Assembly: GCA_037893225.1 (NCBI GenBank)
Contig: JAZGUH010000103.1
Span: 2,356,001-2,420,000 of the forward strand
Length of the DNA: 64,000 nt
Direction: 5' to 3'
DNA from: Hippasteria phrygiana
Taxonomy: Eukaryota > Echinodermata > Asteroidea > Valvatida > Goniasteridae
The first letter of the stretch is position 1; every line of letters starts with the position of its first letter. The translations under genes and the position numbers were made by a program. The notes beneath the pieces are model-generated. The model did not search any database and was not told the origin of the DNA. It saw nothing but the letters and a program-made list of their open reading frames with translations. Positions 22,682 to 36,708 of the stretch are shown in pieces.

Positions 22682-25600
22682 GTGAGAACTCTTCGAGAAA
22701 ATTCAAACCTCGCAACAAATTTTTCCCATGAACTCTGTGTGCGTTCTCCCGTTTACTGCATTGTGACTGCTTAACGTTTGCCAAATTTTCAGATGAACGC
22801 CCCTCCTTTCCCTGTTCATAATTGAATGGTATATTGACCAAATCCAGTCATTTTTACACTGATGGGTAGCTTAGATTTAGCGCAACAATTTCAGACCATC
22901 GCCAGCTTCACAGAGTTAGAACTCTTCGAGAAAATTCAAACCTCGCAACTAATTTCTTTCTGTGAACTCTGTGTGCGTTCTCCCGTTTACTGCATTGTGG
23001 CTGCTTAACGTTTGCCAAATTTTCAGATGAACGCCCCTCCTTTCCCTGTTCATAATTGAATGGTATATTGACCAAATCCAGTAATTTTTACACGTATGGG
23101 TAGCTTAGATCTAGCGCAACAATTTCAGACCATCGCCAGCTTCACAGCGTTAGAACTCTTCGAGAAAATTCAAACCTCGCAACTAATTTCTTTCTGTGAA
23201 CTCTGTGTGCGTTCTCCCGTTTACTGCATTGTGGCTGCTTAACGTTTGCCAAATTTTCAGAAGAACGCCCCTCCCTTCCCTGTTCATAATTATATGGTAT
23301 ATTGACCAAATCCAGTAATTTTCACACGTATGGGTAGCTTAGATCTAGCGCAACAATTTGAGACCATCGCCAGCTTCACAGCGTTAGAACTCTTCGAGAA
23401 AATTCAAACCTCGCAACAAATTTCTTTCTGTTAACTCTGTGTGCGTTCTCCCTAATAATGCATTGTGGCTGCTTAACGTTTGCCAAATTTTCAGATGAAC
23501 GCCCCTCCTTTCCCTGTTCATAATTTCATGAGATATTGACCAAATCCAGTAATTTTCACACGTATGGGTAGCTTAGATCTAGCGCAACAATTTGAGACCA
23601 TCGCCAGCTTCACAGCGTTAGAACTCTTCGAGAAAATTCAAACCTCGCAACTAATTTCTTTCTGTGAACTCTGTGTGCGTTCTTCCGTTTACTGCATTGT
23701 GACTGCTTAACGTTTGCCACATTTTCAGATGAACGCCCCTCCTTTCCCTGTTCATAATTGAATGGGATATTGACCAAATCCAGTAATTTTCACACGTATG
23801 GGTAGCTTAGATCTAGCGCAACAATTTGAGAACATCGCCAGCTTCACAGCGTTAGAACTCTTCGAGAAAATTCAAACCTCGCAACAAATTTCTTTCTGTT
23901 AACTCTGTGTGCGTTCTCCCTAATAATGCATTGTGGCTGCTTAACGTTTGCCACATTTTCAGATGAACGCCCCTCCTTTCCCTGTTCATAATTTCATGAG
24001 ATATTGACCAAATCCAGTAATTTTCACACGTATGGGTAGCTTAGATCTAGCGCAACAATTTGAGACCATCGCCAGCTTCACAGCGTTAGAACTCTTCGAG
24101 AAAATTCAAACCTCGCAACTAATTTCTTTCTGTGAACTCTGTGTGCGTTCTTCCGTTTACTGCATTGTGACTGCTTAACGTTTGCCACATTTTCAGATGA
24201 ACGCCCCTCCTTTCCCTGTTCATAATTGAATGGGATATTGACCAAATCCAGTAATTTTCACACGTATGGGTAGCTTAGATCTAGCGCAACAATTTGAGAC
24301 CATCGCCAGCTCCATAGCGTGAGAACTCTTCGAGAAAATTCAAACCTCGCAACTAATTTCTTTCTGTGAACTCTGTGTGCGTTCTCCCGTTTACTGCATT
24401 GTGGCTGCTTAACGTTTGCCAAATTTTCAGATGAACGCCCCTCCTTTCCCTGTTCATAATTGAATGGTATATTGACCAAATCCAGTAATTTTTACACGTA
24501 TGGGTAGCTTAGATCTAGCGCAACAATTTCAGACCATCGCCAGCTTCACAGCGTTAGAACTCTTCGAGAAAATTCAAACCTCGCAACTAATTTCTTTCTG
24601 TGAACTCTGTGTGCGTTCTCCCGTTTACTGCATTGTGGCTGCTTAACGTTTGGCAAATTTTCAGATGAACGCCCCTCCTTTCCCTGTTCATAATTGAATG
24701 GGATATTGACCAAATCCAGTAATTTTTACACGTATGGGTAGCTTAGATCTAGCGCAACAATTTCAGACCACCGCCAGCTTCACAGCGTTAGAACTCTTCC
24801 TGAAAAATCAAACCTCGCATCAAATTTCTTCCTGTGAACTCTGTGTGCGTTCTTCCGTTTACTGCATTGTGACTGCTTAACGTTTGCCACATTTTCAGAT
24901 GAACGCCCCTCCTTTCCCTGTTCATAATTGAATGGGATATTGACCAAATCCAGTAATTTTCACACGTATGGGTAGCTTAGATCTAGCGCAACAATTTGAG
25001 ACCATCGCCAGCTTCATAGCCTGAGAACTCTTCGAGAAAATTCAAACCTCGCAACAAATTTGTCCCATGAACTCTGTGTGCGTTCTCCCGTTTACTGCAT
25101 TGTGACTGCTTAACGTTTGCCAAATTTTCAGATGAATGCCCCTCCTTTCCCTGTTCATAATTGAATGGTATATTGACAAAATCCAGTCATTTTTACACTG
25201 ATGGGTAGCTTAGATCTAGCGCAACAATTTCAGACCATCGCCAGCTTCACAGCGTTAGAACTCTTCGAGAAAATTCAAACCTCGCAACACATTTCTTCCT
25301 GTGAACCATGTGTGCGTTCTCCCGTTTACTGCATTGTGGCTGCTTAACGTTTGCCAAATTTTCAGAAGAACGCCCCTCCCTTCCCTGTTCATAATTATAT
25401 GGTATATTGACCAAATCCAGTAATTTTCACACGTATGGGTAGCTTAGATCTAGCGCAACAATTTGAGACCATCGCCAGCTTCACAGCGTTAGAACTCTTC
25501 GAGAAAATTCAAACCTCGCAACAAATTTCTTTCTGTTAACTCTGTGTGCGTTCTCCCTAATAATGCATTGTGGCTGCTTAACGTTTGCCAAATTTTCAGA

Positions 25601-25955
25601 TGAACGCCCCTCCTTTCCCTGTTCATAATTTCATGAGATATTGACCAAATCCAGTAATTTTCACACGTATGGGTAGCTTAGATCTAGCGCAACAATTTGA
25701 GACCATCGCCAGCTTCACAGCGTTAGAACTCTTCGAGAAAATTCAAACCTCGCAACTAATTTCTTTCTGTGAACTCTGTGTGCGTTCTTCCGTTTACTGC
25801 ATTGTGACTGCTTAACGTTTGCCACATTTTCAGATGAACGCCCCTCCTTTCCCTGTTCATAATTGAATGGGATATTGACCAAATCCAGTAATTTTCACAC
25901 GTATGGGTAGCTTAGATCTAGCGCAACAATTTGAGACCATCGCCAGCTCCATAGC
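22682..25955 (+). repeat. 14-mer: module X plus a-b-c-d-e-f-g
   Basis: Length 3274 bp. Starts: h 22682, a 22915, a/e 23149, f 23383, g' 23617, f 23851, g 24085, then a-b-c-d-e-f-g from 24319. The second f has TTTGCCACATT, a g-type base. The a at 24319 begins with GTGAG. It resembles the later 3273-bp HOR but keeps f in its second half and lacks the second h, so it looks like a relative rather than a copy. Confidence 0.85.
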
Positions 25956-28900
25956 GTGAGAACTCTTCGAGAAAATTCAAACCTCGCAACAAATTTTTCC
26001 CATGAACTCTGTGTGCGTTCTCCCGTTTACTGCATTGTGACTGCTTAACGTTTGCCAAATTTTCAGATGAACGCCCCTCCTTTCCCTGTTCATAATTGAA
26101 TGGTATATTGACCAAATCCAGTCATTTTTACACTGATGGGTAGCTTAGATTTAGCGCAACAATTTCAGACCATCGCCAGCTTCACAGAGTTAGAACTCTT
26201 CGAGAAAATTCAAACCTCGCAACTAATTTCTTTCTGTGAACTCTGTGTGCGTTCTCCCGTTTACTGCATTGTGGCTGCTTAACGTTTGCCAAATTTTCAG
26301 ATGAACGCCCCTCCTTTCCCTGTTCATAATTGAATGGTATATTGACCAAATCCAGTAATTTTTACACGTATGGGTAGCTTAGATCTAGCGCAACAATTTC
26401 AGACCATCGCCAGCTTCACAGCGTTAGAACTCTTCGAGAAAATTCAAACCTCGCAACTAATTTCTTTCTGTGAACTCTGTGTGCGTTCTCCCGTTTACTG
26501 CATTGTGGCTGCTTAACGTTTGCCAAATTTTCAGATGAACGCCCCTCCTTTCCCTGTTCATAATTATATGGTATATTAACCAAATCCAGTAATTTTCACA
26601 CGTATGGGTAGCTTAGATCTAGCGCAACAATTTGAGACCTTCGCCAGCTTCACAGCGTTAGAACTCTTCGAGAAAATTCAAACCTCGCAACAAATTTCTT
26701 TCTGTTAACTCTGTGTGCGTTCTCCCTAATAATGCATTGTGGCTGCTTAACGTTTGCCAAATTTTCAGATGAACACCCCTCCTTTCCCTGTTCATAATTT
26801 CATGAGATATTGACCAAATCCAGTAATTTTCACACGTATGGGTAGCTTAGATCTAGCGCAACAATTTGAGACCATCGCCAGCTTCACAGCGTTAGAACTC
26901 TTCGAGAAAATTCAAACCTCGCAACTAATTTCTTTCTGTGAACTCTGTGTGCGTTCTTCCGTTTACTGCATTGTGACTGCTTAACGTTTGCCACATTTTC
27001 AGATGAACGCCCCTCCTTTCCCTGTTCATAATTGAATGGGATATTGACCAAATCCAGTAATTTTCACACGTATGGGTAGCTTAGATCTAGCGCAACAATT
27101 TGAGAACATCGCCAGCTTCACAGCGTTAGAACTCTTCGAGAAAATTCAAACCTCGCAACAAATTTCTTTCTGTTAACTCTGTGTGCGTTCTCCCTAATAA
27201 TGCATTGTGGCTGCTTAACGTTTGCCAAATTTTCAGATGAACGCCCCTCCTTTCCCTGTTCATAATTTCATGAGATATTGACCAAATCCAGTAATTTTCA
27301 CACGTATGGGTAGCTTAGATCTAGCGCAACAATTTGAGACCATCGCCAGCTTCACAGCGTTAGAACTCTTCGAGAAAATCCAAACCTCGCAACTAATTTC
27401 TTTCTGTGAACTCTGTGTGCGTTCTTCCGTTTACTGCATTGTGACTGCTTAACGTTTGCCACATTTTCAGATGAACGCCCCTCCTTTCCCTGTTCATAAT
27501 TGAATGGGATATTGACCAAATCCAGTAATTTTCACACGTATGGGTAGCTTAGATCTAGCGCAACAATTTGAGACCATCGCCAGCTCCATAGCGTGAGAAC
27601 TCTTCGAGAAAATTCAAACCTCGCAACAAATTTTTCCCATGAACTCTGTGTGCGTTCTCCCGTTTACTGCATTGTGACTGCTTAACGTTTGCCAAATTTT
27701 CAGATGAACGCCCCTCCTTTCCCTGTTCATAATTGAATGGTATATTGACCAAATCCAGTCATTTTTACACTGATGGGTAGCTTAGATTTAGCGCAACAAT
27801 TTCAGACCATCGCCAGCTTCACAGAGTTAGAACTCTTCGAGAAAATTCAAACCTCGCAACTAATTTCTTTCTGTGAACTCTGTGTTCGTTCTCCCGTTTA
27901 CTGCATTGTGGCTGCTTAACGTTTGCCAAATTTTCAGATGAACGCCCCTCCTTTCCCTGTTCATAATTGAATGGTATATTGACCAAATCCAGTAATTTTT
28001 ACACGTATGGGTAGCTTAGATCTAGCGCAACAATTTCAGACCATCGCCAGCTTCACAGCGTTAGAACTCTTCGAGAAAATTCAAACCTCGCAACTAATTT
28101 CTTTCTGTGAACTCTGTGTGCGTTCTCCCGTTTACTGCATTGTGGCTGCTTAACGTTTGGCAAATTTTCAGATGAACGCCCCTCCTTTCCCTGTTCATAA
28201 TTGAATGGGATATTGACCAAATCCAGTAATTTTTACACGTATGGGTAGCTTAGATCTAGCGCAACAATTTCAGACCACCGCCAGCTTCACAGCGTTAGAA
28301 CTCTTCCTGAAAAATCAAACCTCGCATCAAATTTCTTCCTGTGAACTCTGTGTGCGTTCTTCCGTTTACTGCATTGTGACTGCTTAACGTTTGCCACATT
28401 TTCAGATGAACGCCCCTCCTTTCCCTGTTCATAATTGAATGGGATATTGACCAAATCCAGTAATTTTCACACGTATGGGTAGCTTAGATCTAGCGCAACA
28501 ATTTGAGACCATCGCCAGCTTCATAGCGTGAGAACTCTTCGAGAAAATTCAAACCTCGCAACAAATTTGTCCCATGAACTCTGTGTGCGTTCTCCCGTTT
28601 ACTGCATTGTGACTGCTTAACGTTTGCCAAATTTTCAGATGAATGCCCCTCCTTTCCCTGTTCATAATTGAATGGTATATTGACAAAATCCAGTCATTTT
28701 TACACTGATGGGTAGCTTAGATCTAGCGCAACAATTTCAGACCATCGCCAGCTTCACAGCGTTAGAACTCTTCGAGAAAATTCAAACCTCGCAACACATT
28801 TCTTCCTGTGAACCATGTGTGCGTTCTCCCGTTTACTGCATTGTGGCTGCTTAACGTTTGCCAAATTTTCAGAAGAACGCCCCTCCCTTCCCTGTTCATA

Positions 28901-29228
28901 ATTATATGGTATATTGACCAAATCCAGTAATTTTCACACGTATGGGTAGCTTAGATCTAGCGCAACAATTTGAGACCATCGCCAGCTTCACAGCGTTAGA
29001 ACTCTTCGAGAAAATTCAAACCTCGCAACTAATTTCTTTCTGTGAACTCTGTGTGCGTTCTTCCGTTTACTGCATTGTGACTGCTTAACGTTTGCCACAT
29101 TTTCAGATGAACGCCCCTCCTTTCCCTGTTCATAATTGAATGGGATATTGACCAAATCCAGTAATGTTCACACGTATGGGTAGCTTAGATCTAGCGCAAC
29201 AATTTGAGACCATCGCCAGCTCCATAGC
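25956..29228 (+). repeat. 3273-bp 14-mer HOR, copy A (X + Y')
   Basis: X half: h 25956, a 26189, a/e 26423, f, g', f, g. Y' half from 27593: h, a, b, c, d, e, g, with f absent so that e runs straight into g at about 28996. The a/e here keeps the a-type ATGAACGCC and CCTTT and switches to e only at TTATATGG; its tail has GACCTTCGCC, a new marker. The length equals that of the copies at 33436 and 36709. Confidence 0.87.
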
Positions 29229-30631
29229 GTGAGAACTCTTCGAGAAAATTCAAACCTCGCAACTAATTTTTCCCATGAACTCTGTGTGCGTTCTCCCGTT
29301 TACTGCATTGTGACTGCTTAACGTTTGCCAAATTTTCAGATGAACGCCCCTCCTTTCCCTGTTCATAATTGAATGGTATATTGACCAAATCCAGTCATTT
29401 TTACACTGATGGGTAGCTTAGATTTAGCGCAACAATTTCAGACCATCGCCAGCTTCACAGAGTTAGAACTCTTCGAGAAAATTCAAACCTCGCAACTAAT
29501 TTCTTTCTGTGAACTCTGTGTGCGTTCTCCCGTTTACTGCATTGTGGCTGCTTAACGTTTGCCAAATTTTCAGATGAACGCCCCTCCTTTCCCTGTTCAT
29601 AATTGAATGGTATATTGACCAAATCCAGTAATTTTTCCACGTATGGGTAGCTTAGATCTAGCGCAACAATTTCAGACCATCGCCAGCTTCACAGCGTTAG
29701 AACTCTTCGAGAAAATTCAAACCTCGCAACTAATTTCTTTCTGTGAACTCTGTGTGCGTTCTCCCGTTTACTGCATTGTGGCTGCTTAACGTTTGCCAAA
29801 TTTTCAGATGAACGCCCCTCCTTTCCCTGTTCATAATTATATGGTATATTGACCAAATCCAGTACTTTTCACACGTATGGGTAGCTTAGATCTAGCGCAA
29901 CAATTTGAGACCTTCGCCAGCTTCACAGCGTTAGAACTCTTCGAGAAAATTCAAACCTCGCAACAAATTTCTTTCTGTTAACTCTGTGTGCGTTCTCCCT
30001 AATAATGCATTGTGGCTGCTTAACGTTTGCCACATTTTCAGATGAACGCCCCTCCTTTCCCTGTTCATAATTGAATGGGATATTGACCAAATCCAGTAAT
30101 TTTCACACGTATGGGTAGCTTAGATCTAGCGCAACAATTTGAGAACATCGCCAGCTTCACAGCGTTAGAACTCTTCGAGAAAATTCAAACCTCGCAACAA
30201 ATTTCTTTCTGTTAACTCTGTGTGCGTTCTCCCTAATAATGCATTGTGGCTGCTTAACGTTTGCCAAATTTTCAGATGAACGCCCCTCCTTTCCCTGTTC
30301 ATAATTTCATGCGATATTGACCAAATCCAGTAATTTTCACACGTATGGGTAGCTTAGATCTAGCGCAACAATTTGAGACCATCGCCAGCTTCACAGCGTT
30401 AGAACTCTTCGAGAAAATTCAAACCTCGCAACTAATTTCTTTCTGTGAACTCTGTGTGCGTTCTTCCGTTTACTGCATTGTGACTGCTTAACGTTTGCCA
30501 CATTTTCAGATGAACGCCCCTCCTTTCCCTGTTCATAATTGAATGGGATATTGACCAAATCCAGTAATTTTCACACGTATGGGTAGCTTAGATCTAGCGC
30601 AACAATTTGAGACCATCGCCAGCTCCATAGC
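29229..30631 (+). repeat. Module X 6-mer with f/g' fusion
   Basis: Starts: h 29229 (with AACTAATTTTTCCC, a hybrid variable segment), a 29462, a/e 29696, f/g' 29930, f 30164, g 30398; 1403 bp. The f/g' monomer begins as f (GTTAACTC, CCCTAATAATGC, GTGGCTGC) and becomes g' from GCCACATT onward (GAATGGGA, GAGAACATCG). One monomer has been removed relative to module X by in-register recombination. Confidence 0.85.
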
Positions 30632-33435
30632 GTGAGAACTCTTCGAGAAAATTCAAACCTCGCAACAAATTTTTCCAATGAACTCTGTGTGCGTTCTCCC
30701 GTTTACTGCATTGTGACTGCTTAACGTTTGCCAAATTTTCAGATGAACGCCCCTCCTTTCCCTGTTCATAATTGAATGGTATATTGACCAAATCCAGTCA
30801 TTTTTACACTGATGGGTAGCTTAGATTTAGCGCAACAATTTCAGACCATCGCCAGCTTCACAGAGTTAGAACTCTTCGAGAAAATTCAAACCTCGCAACT
30901 AATTTCTTTCTGTGAACTCTGTGTGCGTTCTCCCTAATAATGCATTGTGGCTGCTTAACGTTTGCCAAATTTTCAGATGAACGCCCCTCCTTTCCCTGTT
31001 CATAATTGAATGGTATATTGACCAAATCCAGTAATTTTTACACGTATGGGTAGCTTAGATCTAGCGCAACAATTTCAGACCATCGCCAGCTTCACAGCGT
31101 TAGAACTCTTCGAGAAAATTCAAACCTCGCAACTAATTTCTTTCTGTGAACTCTGTGTGCGTTCTCCCGTTTACTGCATTGTGGCTGCTTAACGTTTGGC
31201 AAATTTTCAGATGAACGCCCCTCCTTTCCCTGTTCATAATTGAATGGGATATTGACCAAATCCAGTAATTTTTACACGTATGGGTAGCTTAGATCTAGCG
31301 CAACAATTTCAGACCACCGCCAGCTTCACAGCGTTAGAACTCTTCCTGAAAAATCAAACCTCGCATTAAATTTCTTCCTGTGAACTCTGTGTGCGTTCTT
31401 CCGTTTACTGCATTGTGACTGCTTAACGTTTGCCACATTTTCAGATGAACGCCCCTCCTTCCCTGTTCATAATTGAATGGGATATTGACCAAATCCAGTA
31501 ATTTTCACACGTATGGGTAGCTTAGATCTAGCGCAACAATTTGAGACCATCGCCAGCTTCATAGCGTGAGAACTCTTCGAGAAAATTCAAACCTCGCAAC
31601 AAATTTGTCCCATGAACTCTGTGTGCGTTCTCCCGTTTACTGCATTGTGACTGCTTAACGTTTGCCAAATTTTCAGATGAATGCCCCTCCTTTCCCTGTT
31701 CATAATTGAATGGTATATTGACAAAATCCAGTCATTTTTACACTGATGGGTAGCTTAGATCTAGCGCAACAATTTCAGACCATCGCCAGCTTCACAGCGT
31801 TAGAACTCTTCGAGAAAATTCAAACCTCGCAACACATTTCTTCCTGTGAACCATGTGTGCGTTCTCCCGTTTACTGCATTGTGGCTGCTTAACGTTTGCC
31901 AAATTTTCAGAAGAACGCCCCTCCCTTCCCTGTTCATAATTATATGGTATATTGACCAAATCCAGTAATTTTCACACGTATGGGTAGCTTAGATCTAGCG
32001 CAACAATTTGAGACCATCGCCAGCTTCACAGCGTTAGAACTCTTCGAGAAAATTCAAACCTCGCAACAAATTTCTTTCTGTTAACTCTGTGTGCGTTCTC
32101 CCTAATAATGCATTGTGGCTGCTTAACGTTTGCCAAATTTTCAGATGAACGCCCCTCCTTTCCCTGTTCATAATTTCATGAGATATTGACCAAATCCAGT
32201 AATTTTCACACCTATGGGTAGCTTAGATCTAGCGCAACAATTTGAGACCATCGCCAGCTTCACAGCGTTAGAACTCTTCGAGAAAATTCAAACCTCGCAA
32301 CTAATTTCTTTCTGTGAACTCTGTGTGCGTTCTCCCGTTTACTGCATTGTGGCTGCTTAACGTTTGGCAAATTTTCAGATGAACGCCCCTCCTTTCCCTG
32401 TTCATAATTGAATGGGATATTGACCAAATCCAGTAATTTTTACACGTATGGGTAGCTTAGATCTAGCGCAACAATTTCAGACCACCGCCAGCTTCACAGC
32501 GTTAGAACTCTTCCTGAAAAATCAAACCTCGCATCAAATTTCTTCCTGTGAACTCTGTGTGCGTTGTTCCGTTTACTGCATTGTGACTGCTTAACGTTTG
32601 CCACATTTTCAGATGAACGCCCCTCCTTTCCCTGTTCATAATTGAATGGGATATTGACCAAATCCAGTAATTTTCACACGTATGGGTAGCTTAGATCTAG
32701 CGCAACAATTTGAGACCATCGCCAGCTTCATAGCGTGAGAACTCTTCGAGAAAATTCAAACCTCGCAACAAATTTGTCCCATGAACTCTGTGTGCGTTCT
32801 CCCGTTTACTGCATTGTGACTGCTTAACGTTTGCCAAATTTTCAGATGAATGCCCCTCCTTTCCCTGTTCATAATTGAATGGTATATTGACAAAATCCAG
32901 TCATTTTTACACTGATGGGTAGCTTAGATCTAGCGCAACAATTTCAGACCATCGCCAGCTTCACAGCGTTAGAACTCTTCGAGAAAATTCAAACCTCGCA
33001 ACACATTTCTTCCTGTGAACCATGTGTGCGTTCTCCCGTTTACTGCATTGTGGCTGCTTAACGTTTGCCAAATTTTCAGAAGAACGCCCCTCCCTTCCCT
33101 GTTCATAATTATATGGTATATTGACCAAATCCAGTAATTTTCACACGTATGGGTAGCTTAGATCTAGCGCAACAATTTGAGACCATCGCCAGCTTCACAG
33201 CGTTAGAACTCTTCGAGAAAATTCAAACCTCGCAACTAATTTCTTTCTGTGAACTCTGTGTGCGTTCTTCCGTTTACTGCATTGTGACTGCTTAACGTTT
33301 GCCACATTTTCAGATGAACGCCCCTCCTTTCCCTGTTCATAATTGAATGGGATATTGACCAAATCCAGTAATTTTCACACGTATGGGTAGCTTAGATCTA
33401 GCGCAACAATTTGAGACCATCGCCAGCTCCATAGC
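30632..33435 (+). repeat. 12-mer: h-a-b-c-d-e-f-b-c-d-e-g
   Basis: A Y unit from 30632 runs h-a-b-c-d-e-f and then re-enters at b near 32268, followed by c, d, e, g: an internal partial duplication of b-c-d-e. The total of 2804 bp is explained by h and two d monomers at 233 bp plus one lost T near 31459 (CCTCCTTCCC instead of CCTCCTTTCCC). The a monomer at 30865 carries an f-type CCCTAATAATGC patch. Confidence 0.84.
30865..31098 (+). repeat. Type a monomer with a short f-type conversion patch
   Basis: The monomer is a on both sides (AACTAATTTC and GTGAACTC before, GAATGGTATATT and TTTTTACACG after) but has the f sequence CCCTAATAATGC around 30932-30943 in place of CCCGTTTACTGC. The f-type GTTAACTC, about 25 bp upstream in true f monomers, is absent. 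The tract is thus short, which suggests gene conversion rather than crossover. Confidence 0.75.
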
Positions 33436-36400
33436 GTGAGAACTCTTCGAGAAAATTCAAACCTCGCAACAAATTTTTCCCATGAACTCTGTGTGCGTTC
33501 TCCCGTTTACTGCATTGTGACTGCTTAACGTTTGCCAAATTTTCAGATGAACGCCCCTCCTTTCCCTGTTCATAATTGAATGGTATATTGACCAAATCCA
33601 GTCATTTTTACACTGATGGGTAGCTTAGATTTAGCGCAACAATTTCAGACCATCGCCAGCTTCACAGAGTTAGAACTCTTCGAGAAAATTCAAACCTCGC
33701 AACTAATTTCTTTCTGTGAACTCTGTGTGCGTTCTCCCGTTTACTGCATTGTGGCTGCTTAACGTTTGCCAAATTTTCAGATGAACGCCCCTCCTTTCCC
33801 TGTTCATAATTGAATGGTATATTGACCAAATCCAGTAATTTTTACACGTATGGGTAGCTTAGATCTAGCGCAACAATTTCAGACCATCGCCAGCTTCACA
33901 GCGTTAGAACTCTTCGAGAAAATTCAAACCTCGCAACTAATTTCTTTCTGTGAACTCTGTGTGCGTTCTCCCGTTTACTGCATTGTGGCTGCTTAACGTT
34001 TGCCAAATTTTCAGATGAACGCCCCTCCTTTCCCTGTTCATAATTATATGGTATATTGACCAAATCCAGTAATTTTCACACGTATGGGTAGCTTAGATCT
34101 AGCGCAACAATTTGAGACCTTCGCCAGCTTCACAGCGTTAGAACTCTTCGAGAAAATTCAAACCTCGCAACAAATTTCTTTCTGTTAACTCTGTGTGCGT
34201 TCTCCCTAATAATGCATTGTGGCTGCTTAACGTTTGCCAAATTTTCAGATGAACGCCCCTCCTTTCCCTGTTCATAATTTCATGAGATATTGACCAAATC
34301 CAGTAATTTTCACACGTATGGGTAGCTTAGATCTAGCGCAACAATTTGAGACCATCGCCAGCTTCACAGCGTTAGAACTCTTCGAGAAAATTCAAACCTC
34401 GCAACTAATTTCTTTCTGTGAACTCTGTGTGCGTTCTTCCGTTTACTGCATTGTGACTGCTTAACGTTTGCCACATTTTCAGATGAACGCCCCTCCTTTC
34501 CCTGTTCATAATTGAATGGGATATTGACCAAATCCAGTAATTTTCACACGTATGGGTAGCTTAGATCTAGCGCAACAATTTGAGAACATCGCCAGCTTCA
34601 CAGCGTTAGAACTCTTCGAGAAAATTCAAACCTCGCAACAAATTTCTTTCTGTTAACTCTGTGTGCGTTCTCCCTAATAATGCATTGTGGCTGCTTAACG
34701 TTTGCCAAATTTTCAGATGAACGCCCCTCCTTTCCCTGTTCATAATTTCATGAGATATTGACCAAATCCAGTAATTTTCACACGTATGGGTAGCTTAGAT
34801 CTAGCGCAACAATTTGAGACCATCGCCAGCTTCACAGCGTTAGAACTCTTCGAGAAAATTCAAACCTCGCAACTAATTTCTTTCTGTGAACTCTGTGTGC
34901 GTTCTTCCGTTTACTGCATTGTGACTGCTTAACGTTTGCCACATTTTCAGATGAACGCCCCTCCTTTCCCTGTTCATAATTGAATGGGATATTGACCAAA
35001 TCCAGTAATTTTCACACGTATGGGTAGCTTAGATCTAGCGCAACAATTTGAGACCATCGCCAGCTCCATAGCGTGAGAACTCTTCGAGAAAATTCAAACC
35101 TCGCAACAAATTTTTCCCATGAACTCTGTGTGCGTTCTCCCGTTTACTGCATTGTGACTGCTTAACGTTTGCCAAATTTTCAGATGAACGCCCCTCCTTT
35201 CCCTGTTCATAATTGAATGGTATATTGACCAAATCCAGTCATTTTTACACTGATGGGTAGCTTAGATTTAGCGCAACAATTTCAGACCATCGCCAGCTTC
35301 ACAGAGTTAGAACTCTTCGAGAAAATTCAAACCTCGCAACTAATTTCTTTCTGTGAACTCTGTGTGCGTTCTCCCGTTTACTGCATTGTGGCTGCTTAAC
35401 GTTTGCCAAATTTTCAGATGAACGCCTCTCCTTTCCCTGTTCATAATTGAATGGTATATTGACCAAATCCAGTAATTTTTACACGTATGGGTAGCTTAGA
35501 TCTAGCGCAACAATTTCAGACCATCGCCAGCTTCACAGCGTTAGAACTCTTCGAGAAAATTCAAACCTCGCAACTAATTTCATTCTGTGAACTCTGTGTG
35601 CGTTCTCCCGTTTACTGCATTGTGGCTGCTTAACGTTTGGCAAATTTTCAGATGAACGCCCCTCCTTTCCCTGTTCATAATTGAATGGGATATTGACCAA
35701 ATCCAGTAATTTTTACACGTATGGGTAGCTTAGATCTAGCGCAACAATTTCAGACCACCGCCAGCTTCACAGCGTTAGAACTCTTCCTGAAAAATCAAAC
35801 CTCGCATCAAATTTCTTCCTGTGAACTCTGTGTGCGTTCTTCCGTTTACTGCATTGTGACTGCTTAACGTTTGCCACATTTTCAGATGAACGCCCCTCCT
35901 TTCCCTGTTCATAATTGAATGGGATATTGACCAAATCCAGTAATTTTCACACGTATGGGTAGCTTAGATCTAGCGCAACAATTTGAGACCATCGCCAGCT
36001 TCATAGCGTGAGAACTCTTCGAGAAAATTCAAACCTCGCAACAAATTTGTCCCATGAACTCTGTGTGCGTTCTCCCGTTTACTGCATTGTGACTGCTTAA
36101 CGTTTGCCAAATTTTCAGATGAATGCCCCTCCTTTCCCTGTTCATAATTGAATGGTATATTGACAAAATCCAGTAATTTTTACACTGATGGGTAGCTTAG
36201 ATCTAGCGCAACAATTTCAGACCATCGCCAGCTTCACAGCGTTAGAACTCTTCGAGAAAATTCAAACCTCGCAACACATTTCTTCCTGTGAACCATGTGT
36301 GCGTTCTCCCGTTTACTGCATTGTGGCTGCTTAACGTTTGCCAAATTTTCAGAAGAACGCCCCTCCCTTCCCTGTTCATAATTATATGGTATATTGACCA

Positions 36401-36708
36401 AATCCAGTAATTTTCACACGTATGGGTAGCTTAGATCTAGCGCAACAATTTGAGACCATCGCCAGCTTCACAGCGTTAGAACTCTTCGAGAAAATTCAAA
36501 CCTCGCAACTAATTTCTTTCTGTGAACTCTGTGTGCGTTCTTCCGTTTACTGCATTGTGACTGCTTAACGTTTGCCACATTTTCAGATGAACGCCCCTCC
36601 TTTCCCTGTTCATAATTGAATGGGATATTGACCAAATCCAGTAATTTTCACACGTATGGGTAGCTTAGATCTAGCGCAACAATTTGAGACCATCGCCAGC
36701 TCCATAGC
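33436..36708 (+). repeat. 3273-bp 14-mer HOR, copy B (X + Y')
   Basis: X half 33436-35072 and Y' half 35073-36708. Two private variants in the Y' half, GCCTCTCC at 35424 and TTTCATTCTGTG around 35581, recur exactly 3273 bp later in copy C and not elsewhere. Copies B and C are therefore recent duplicates. The X half carries GACCTTCGCC. Confidence 0.9.
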
